Of a stretch of 64,000 nt of DNA, positions 52,512 to 61,500 are shown piece by piece. The notes below the pieces were generated by a model. The model was given only the letters and a program-made list of their open reading frames with translations, was not told the origin of the DNA and ran no database searches. Each line of letters opens with the position of its first letter. Position 1 is the stretch's first letter. Position numbers and translations under genes: made by a program. This DNA is from Pachypanchax playfairii (lineage: Eukaryota; Chordata; Actinopteri; Cyprinodontiformes; Aplocheilidae), in assembly GCA_006937955.1 (NCBI GenBank), contig SSNP01000001.1:3388383-3452382 (forward strand). The letters are read 5' to 3'.

Positions 52512-55500
52512 AAAATCAATGGAAGTCAATGGACGGTCCCCATAAGGATACCAAAACAAACATGTGGGTGTGGGTGTCAACTAACCTCAAGACGTTTGAC
52601 CACTTCTTTGAAATCCTCTGTATTGTTACTAATACTCCTCAGAGAAACACTTTCTCCGTGCTCATAGAAAATCTTTAATGATGCGGGACTGCTTAGTGTC
52701 CAGCCAATCACATCCTTAGTGGCACAGTTAAACACCACAGCCTTGGCAGCCTGGTCCAACAGGATGACAAAGTCATTGGAAACAGCCAGTAGAGCTTCAA
52801 TTTCCCCTCCATTCCCATGATCCTCAGCATAAACCTGCCAGGTCACTGCCCCGAGACTGCGCAGCTCCGCTCCTTCGTACAACCGAATCTTCTCCTTCTT
52901 TTTATGAGCGAGTGAAATAAAAGGAAACTTTCCAGAAGGGTCAATTGAAGTGCTAGTGGTGTGGCGCTCAGCCAGGTCACGCAGGTACTCCTGGCGTGTT
53001 CGGGTAGCCATGGCCCGAAACTTGTGGGACTTGTGGGCAGCATTTTCAGCATTGATGACCTTGGCCAGGAGGAAGTCCCGGAACACAGATGACTTGGGAA
53101 ATGTCACTCCATTTGGGATTGGAGGGCCGAAGGAGGGCATGTCTTTGGAACGTGTCACTGCCACACTACAAAAAATGAAACCAAAGACAGAACATAAATG
53201 AAAAAAGCAGGTAAGTGAAAAGAGACAAATAGGAAATGAGGAACAATCAAGTTGTAACTTCATCTACGGTGGGCAATTGGCTCAGACATCATAAACTCTT
53301 ATGTTTGGACTCTCTATTTTATTGTGCAACTACACTTTTCTGTATGAATATATGAAACTTGAGATATTTATTGTACTGTAGGAAATGTTCAAAGTACATT
53401 TTAACAGGACTTGAGGATAGCTGAAAAAATAATGCACAAGATCACTTTAAAAGATTTCACCAAAGTCTGACTCCTCGGAAGAAATGTTAATGATGGATGA
53501 CTTTAGACTTTTGCACGGTTCTGAATCTTATCAGGATTCATATATTAAAAATGTTAAGCTGTAGATTTATGCTGCAGCAAAAACAATGTATAATAACAAG
53601 CTTTGAGATGGGTTTTTATTTTCATTAAAAAGCACAAAAAAGAGGCAAGAATTTACACAATCTTTTCTCTTTTTTAGTTAAACTGATCTGGATTTTGTTT
53701 GTTTTTTTAAAAAGATTTTTTTCATGGACTGTTTTTTCTTTAAATAAATATAATTAAAAATAAACTTGAGAATCACAAATTTAAAGGCAGATCAACTTTC
53801 TGACTTCCCTTCTTGCTAAGCAGTCATTTTAAATAGATATTTTGTTGTAATATATACATTATAACCATGTATTTGTTTTTAATGATACACTAAGGGATAG
53901 TCTCCCTTTTAATAAGCCTATGAAAAGACCATCTAGGGCTGTTTGCCCTGTCTGGTATGTGAAGAAGTCAGCTGAGGACAGCAAAGAAAAAAAGGAGGAT
54001 AAAGCAAGACAGCTTCTTTCAAACCTTCTGCAAAATATGAGCCCGACTGAGAGGAAAAGAAAAATGTCACAAAAAATAAAGACTCTCTGGGAAACTGTTT
54101 ACTAAAGGAGGATTAAAAATGCAAGAAATGTGCAGAATTTGAGTCTAAAGCACAAACCAGTGACAAACATACTATTTAGTAGAGTTCTATATAAATACAT
54201 TTCAACCAAAAGAGCTCAATCAACCAGATAGCAACTGCCAGGTGACAAGAGTAGCACAGTAGTGGGAGCCTCTATCCCACATGCCTCCCTGCTGACAAGC
54301 ATCAGCACACATGTTGACACCAGGATTAATTACATTGCCTAACAAGCCGTACCTTTTTCACCCCCATATTTCTAAACATGCCTCAGAGACGTGACAACCT
54401 CGCTGAAAACACGAGGTGTACATTTATACTAGCCGTCAAATTGTCGCCACTTCATTTACCTCCTTTTCTTGTTTTTTGATAGACTGATATAAAAAGAGGA
54501 AACATTTTCAAACTATCCTGAGAGTAAAGAAACAGATTTAAATCAAGGTTAATTCACTCTTGTGCAGAACTCTAGTGAATAACAAGAAGTTAAATCCAGA
54601 CACCGATTATCTCTTGATTGTTGGCAGGTGGTATATTTTGCAGCAACTGAACATTTTTTTAATGTTAATGTATTAAACAGAAAAAAAAATACATAATCCA
54701 GCTAACTGGTGCACTTTAGGAATAAAGTAAACTTGTAATTGCACAAACCAAGTTTGTTCAAACTCTGAAAATTGCAGAACTCTAACTTTTTTCCAGGCAG
54801 TCATCTTAATAAATTTCCTATTAACATATAATAAGTCTCTGAGATTATTGCGGACAGTGCATGTTATTGTTAACTTGAAAGTTTTGTTGCTACATCTATT
54901 TTCTGCAGATGACTAATGAATCATACTGTACTCAGAATGATTTGAAGAGGAGAGCCTAGAGTGTCTACAAGCACTATGACCAAATAAAATGTGACCTTTT
55001 ATTTCTATTCATTTCCATCGCTACAAACCACTAAATGTATTACACTGAAGCTCTGAAAGCACCTATTCTGATCTCAAACACCTGTGAGTCAGTCAGTCTA
55101 GCAAGGCCCTGTGACTCATTCAGGACCAAGCAAACAAATGACTACTTCAGGTCGAGGTAGAAAACAAAAGATTCAGACTGCATGAAGAAGAATGAATGAA
55201 AAAAAAGAAAACAGGAGAGGAAAAACTAGAGTCTACAAAAGAGAGTGTGAGAAAAGAGGACACTGTTGTTACAAGAGGATTGCTGGACTGTGTGGCTTCT
55301 GTGTGATCTTCATTGCAGGAGGCTGGGCAGTAGAAATCAAAGAGCAGATTCCTGTGGTTTTAGTGATTTTAGGGCTTATAAATATCCAGTGTGTGGGCAG
55401 ATTTCTTCCAGTATCCACAAACTGCTGCCCACTGAGCCAGGCCAAGAAATGAAAATAAAACATCAATAAATGATGCCATGGGAGGCTCAGAGGTGGACAT

Positions 55501-58500
55501 ACATTATGAGCATAAATGTGCAAAAGGTACAAGTACAGTAAATAATTGGATTTGTTCCCATTTCTATGGTTACTGTGTATTTCAGATCAAAATAAAAAGT
55601 ACATTCTAATGACCATTATTCTAGTAAATTACAATTAATTTAACGTATAAATGACTTAAGTCCAATTTACTCGCACCTCCAGAAGAAACTCACACCAACT
55701 GTGCACAGAACATTTGTTTGTACCTCAAAGGTATTAAAAGAAATTTTTATCATACAAAATAAAAATGTCCACATGACTCATCCTATGAAAAGGACGTCGT
55801 TTTTCACAAATTCAAAGATTTTGTTTTTTTCAGCCACTGCTACCTAATCTTACAAGATGATGCATGTTTCAATCTGTTTACTCCTGAATGTAATTATGTG
55901 TCCGTACTTACTAAAAGCATGTTTTTACATCTATTTTACACAGTGACATTTTCAGTTGAACACTGTCTTTCAGTAAAAATAATGCATTTAGGTAGCACAC
56001 AGATTTTATTATGAAAATCCCATTAGACTGCAGCCATAAAGACATTAACTGAGTCATTTTCAAAACAGCTAGAAAAATTATACAACAATAATATTAACAA
56101 CAACAACAATAATGATTATTAGGTCTAGACTTTACTGTGCAAGTAGTCACAACTTCAAAAAAATCCTCCTTTACGTACTTGCATTTAATAGAAAAAGAAT
56201 GTCATAACTAATGTGGAAGCAAATGTTTCTATCATTTGTTCTTCAAGTGGGCGGCAGCCAAAGAGGGTCCAAAAAACAGGTCAAACCCATTTTTAAAAGG
56301 GCAGGTACACCTTTAAAAGCTGAGGTGCTTTGAAAGCCGAGCTGTCTTACACAGAAAAAGACTGTTTTAGTTTCCTGCCACATTTTTTATTGTGTTCTTG
56401 AAATGTGGGACAAAAAAACAAAGCTCCAAAACCTTTAGGTAACCTTTAATTCTTACATCATGTCAAATTTCTTTTTTGTATTAATTATGAATTATTAACT
56501 CTTAAACCTGAGATTTCACCTGTATGGTTTATGTAAAATTAATTTTCAATTAAAAGAAACTCATTTATAAAAGAAAAAAGACATGCCACGGTTTGCTTAA
56601 AATTCACTTTGAAGCAGGGCTCATTGCTCACATGTGTTTATTTGTGCAGTTGCTCAATAATGAAGTATCCACATGGGGGACGATTAACGCCTCACTCAAT
56701 GTGCTCAGACGGCAATTAAAACAGCCATTAGTGGAGCCAAAGACAGTGAGATAAGAAAGAATGGGACAAAACTAGATAATGATAGAGGGGAAGAAAACCT
56801 CAGTGAAATGTCCTTCACAGCTCAGTACTTTGAAGGAAACAGAGGTATGACAGAATATAATAATAATAATAGTAATAATTTCCTGAAATTCCAACAGTGT
56901 GTGTTATATTATACATTTTTTGCTATGTGGTGAGAAACCGCTCCATCTAGTTAGCGATGGATGATAAAACAACTTTAAAACATTGTTTTCTGAGCAACAG
57001 GATATGAAACATTAGTGACAGCAACCACTCAGCCTTTACTCTGCATAAGCTCTTGATGTTTTTAAGCTTCACTACAATGATAAACAATCAACTTATTGAC
57101 TTCACCGGTCTTAAATTTAATAGCAACACATCAAACCCATTATTCTGAGCACTGGCAGCCCTCAAAGATGTGTGCTCAGTCCTTTTCTCTTCACTCTACT
57201 GATGGACAACTGTACTGCTAATTTCACCACAAACCAGCTCATTAACTTTGCTGATGACACAACAACAAATCAACAATAGCTGCGTTTACATGTACAAAAT
57301 GTCTCTAATCTGATCATTGTTTGGATTAGATTCTGATTATGACAAGCGTTCTTAATGCACTACACGTTTGATCGGGTTAGCTCATCTAGACATGCACAAA
57401 ACTATCTGAAATACAGGAAACAACACTAGAAGAAGCAGTAGACTTCCGTTGTAAACAAACATGGCTGAATTCATTTTAAATGAAGCAGTACAATCTTCTT
57501 CTGAGAGTGTTTTTCTAGAAACATGTTTACATCTAAATCTTCAGCAGCGCATTTGTGTCCGAAACAGACTAGTTTTGTTTCACACCCGCAATGTTTTCAC
57601 CCAGCTTCCGTAAATGCCAACGTCAGATACGTCAATGCAAAAGATAAAAGACGTGACCCCACATTTGGAAAAAGCATTTAAATGTGCAGCGATCGATCAA
57701 CTATCGGAATAACCCACCCATCTCAATCAAAATGAAATTTGATCTGAATGAGTGTAAGTAATCTGAATGTTTACATGAAGCATTTTTATTCTGATCAGGC
57801 TTTTAATCAGATTAATTGTGTCCATGTAAACACAGCTAATAATGATAAAATAATTAAAGAGCTGAAGTGGAAACAATAATCTGCCTGTTATCATTAGAAA
57901 TCTAAAGCAGTTTTAACATGCCATCTTGACTACATAATATACGTATCTCCTTATAGTTGTAAAAGTCTTTTTTTTAATTAACTATATTTAAATTAAATGT
58001 GTGGCTACGTTGTTTTGGAACCTCACCTGTAGGAGCAGCTGTCAGAACAAGGGTTATGTGCCCGCACAATCACAAAGACATGCTGGAAGTGTGAGCGAAT
58101 GTTTTTGGGAGTGAAAGGGAGCGCCCCGGGTTCCTGGAACACAATCGTCACGATGTCATTCCCAATATGACGCTTTCGCAGTAGCTGGAAAAGTTCAATA
58201 ACAGAGAAACAAATCAGAAATAAACAATAGGACATTAGGTAACAGGGACATATAAATATGTCTTTTATTTTTGACATTAACATTAGTTTACATACCTGTT
58301 GCTTATTGTTGGGCGTGTAGGGCAACATGGTTGAAACATGGAACATGATCTCATAATCCTTATAAGTAGTGTACAAGGAGTGGGTGCCTGTTGAGTCAGC
58401 TAAAAAAGAAAAAGATGTGTGAAGTTGCAATATATTTAATATAAAAAAGGCAGGAACTTTTCCCAGCATTATTCTGAGATCAGAACAATGACTACGTTTA

Positions 58501-61500
58501 CATGCAGCCAATATTCGGGTTATGATCAGGTTAAGGTCAGTATTCGGGTTTCTGAAATGCTCAGAATAACCCGTTTACATGCATAAGAGAGAGTTACCCC
58601 TGTATACATGAAACTTGTAATAACCCGGTTTAAACGCGGATGTTGGGGTAGCGTCATGACGTATGGACTACAAGACGCAATATGCATCATTTCCAGTTCT
58701 TCTTCCTGTATCCAAAAACAACAACAGCAACATGGAAACTAGTTTGGAACAGACAGCGATCGCCTTTGCTTGCGCTTTAGTGCTGGTCCTGACCCACCAG
58801 CATTTCTTAACACGACTGTGCGTAATGGCCTTCATTAATAGAAGGAGAGAACGTGAGCAAGAAATGGGAAATATAGCAGGAGCAGCGCTACACATGCTGT
58901 GCTGCATCTCGCCATGTTGACCCCGACTTGTTTACTTCCAGCGTACTGGCGCATAGTTTCTCGACTCAAAAGACCAAGATTCCTTACAAATAGAAAATGC
59001 ATGTTCAGAAAAGGGTTACCCCAGGGGTAAAATCTGGGTTTTTAAAAACCCGGTTATGAGCATATTCGGGTTTTTGCCGGTGTTTACATGGCCGTGTGGA
59101 ACCAGTTTATTGTGAATATTCGGGTTTTAAAAAGGTTACTGGCTGCATGTAAATGCAGTCACTGTTTTTCTTAAATCAAAAACAATGTTTGAAAAAGAAA
59201 CAGATATTTGCCAAATCTTTAAGCATTTTGCAAATTTTCTAAAACTGCTGCTTCACAGAGAGCCCATTCATTTCTTTAAAAATTCAGAGCCTGGTGCTGC
59301 AGTTTGAGAGGCTGTAATTTTATTCTGCTCTTTAGAAATCAGGTGACCCTGTGTTTCGCTATGGCACTAAAGAGAGCCACTGCACAATAACTACCACCTC
59401 CGCATTCTATTGATGCGCTTTAGTCAGAGATCACAATATTCACCTGCTGATTAAAATGACATGCATAGCTAGGTTACAATAATTAATTACACTTCATTGG
59501 GGAGTGCTTTGCAAGATTTTATTTAATTTTTAATGACATACTGAAGGTTATATTACACTGGATGATATAAAAAAAAAAGAGAGGGAGCACTCGTCTCTGA
59601 GCATCCTGAAACACCAACAGGAAGCTACTAACTATAGTGTTTAACTGGTTTAAGAGGTTTAAAGACAGGTTAAATAAGATGTTTGAAACTATTTCAACTG
59701 TAACATCCACAGATTTTATAAGAATTATCAGAACATGTTCAGACACATCATGTAAACACAAGCTGTCAAAGGTGAGTTTCTGCAACGTGCGATCAAGAGT
59801 AAAATAAAGGTAATCTATTACAATTTTTACATACTCTTCGTGTCCAGTTGAGCTCGGTACTTGTTGAAGCCTTTGAGTCGAACTCTCTCACCCAGCAGAT
59901 GGAGGAACTCTTCTAGTGCCGGCCCAGCTGCTTCATTATTGTACATCTCCTCCTCGCTGCTCTGGCCGGCCATGCAGTACATCACCCCTACCTTTCGTTG
60001 GAAGCTCAGCTGTAAAGAGAAAACAGACACTTTCAATTTCAATTCATGTCAGAGTCACCTTATTGACATTTTAGGCAGAACATGTGTTGGCATTTTAAGA
60101 ATAACCCTGAGCTGGTTCTGTGGTGATTGTGGTGCCATTTTCTGAAGAAATTAAGCTGACATTTTCAGAGGTTACAACTTATGATGATTGTACTGTGGGG
60201 TGCTTGTTTTATATTTTTCTTTGTGTAAGGGCTAAGTTGTGTTTGATTGTCTAAAACTATGCAATCCAAGTTTTTTGTGTCTAAATTCCACATAAACATA
60301 CAGTAATGTTCAAATAAACCAAAACACATGAAGTGATTCACAAAACTCAGTCTGTTTTATCTACATAAATTTAGCTGCATGTTATTGACTGAATAATACA
60401 ACATTTACCCTTCAGTATATTAACAGCAATGATCAATTTTATTCAATCGAGGGAGTTAATCAAATGCATGAATGTGGTCCAACTTATCCCACAATCGAAC
60501 GTCTAACTGTGCGTATCTTCTTACCCCCTGCTCGTCCAGCTTCATCAGCTGATCAGTAACTTTAGGTGTATTGAGTGCCAAGCGCAAACAGTGAACGTTG
60601 AGCTCAGGCAGGAGGTATTCCAACACTTCTTTGAGAGGCAAACCTCTAGCAAGACCATGCTTAGAAGTAGATGGCACTGCATCTTCAAGGATGGAACCAC
60701 GTAGGGTGTTAAGCTGGAGACAGCAGGGAAACAAATCAAGGAAAAGACTTCTTTAGGTTTTAAAAACAAAGATCTGGCAGTTACTTTGTAAGTTAAAAAA
60801 GAGAACAATATGGACAAAATAATGAATGACTTTTTAAAAAGCAGAATATTATTTCATAGGCCAGAAACTTTCAAAATGAACATTTAGAATATGTATTATT
60901 TCTTTGGAGTTTTTTTTACTTTTATGTATCATCATGGCCACTGATGATATGGAGTATCTTTTAATCTCGAGAAAGAAAAAAATCAACTCTTTTATCTTTG
61001 TTGTAGATGAAAGAGCAGAAGGTCTAACTACAAGAGGAAAATAAAATAAAAATGTGTGGGTTTTACTGATGTAGATTCCACAGACACTTAGGCTTCAGGG
61101 TAACACAAGCACAAGGAGGACGTCCATGAATAAATCAGGAGGACTGTTAAAAGTTCCACGGTCTGAGTATCTATCATGAGCAGATGAACTGAACTGGCAG
61201 TCTATAGTGGTCCCAAGGTACTTTAAAGTGTCTGTGTTTTGTTTTTGGTTGGGCTAACGTTGGTGAATGCGCACGCAATTTTAAACAAAACGAAGAGAAG
61301 TGCTCTTAACTCAAGAGGACAGTTGTCCTTGATGGACACTGAACTTTAGTCTTCAAAAATCAGCACATCCCACTCACTCCTACACAGATTACTTTAATAC
61401 CTACAAACCTCGAATCTGAAAATAGAATTTACACAGAGTACGGAGAGGCACAAAAAAGACAACAGAATAGAGGGTTTTGCATCATCTTAAACTACTGAAA

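Larger units (their letters stand above)
53166..58026 (-). other. Large sipa1l1 intron (4.9 kb)
   Basis: The intron between the catalytic-Asn exon and the RapGAP C-terminal exon. It holds a LINE reverse-transcriptase fragment (about 57140-57277) and an inverted-repeat element (57278-57837). The remainder is AT-rich with short AAC/AAT runs near 56085-56110 and no recognised gene. Confidence 0.7.

Noticed and set aside
53920..54105. Lys-rich 61-codon frame (MKRPSRAVCPVWYVKK...)
   Set aside because: It lies in AT-rich intron, is simple in composition, and has no splice sites or family match.
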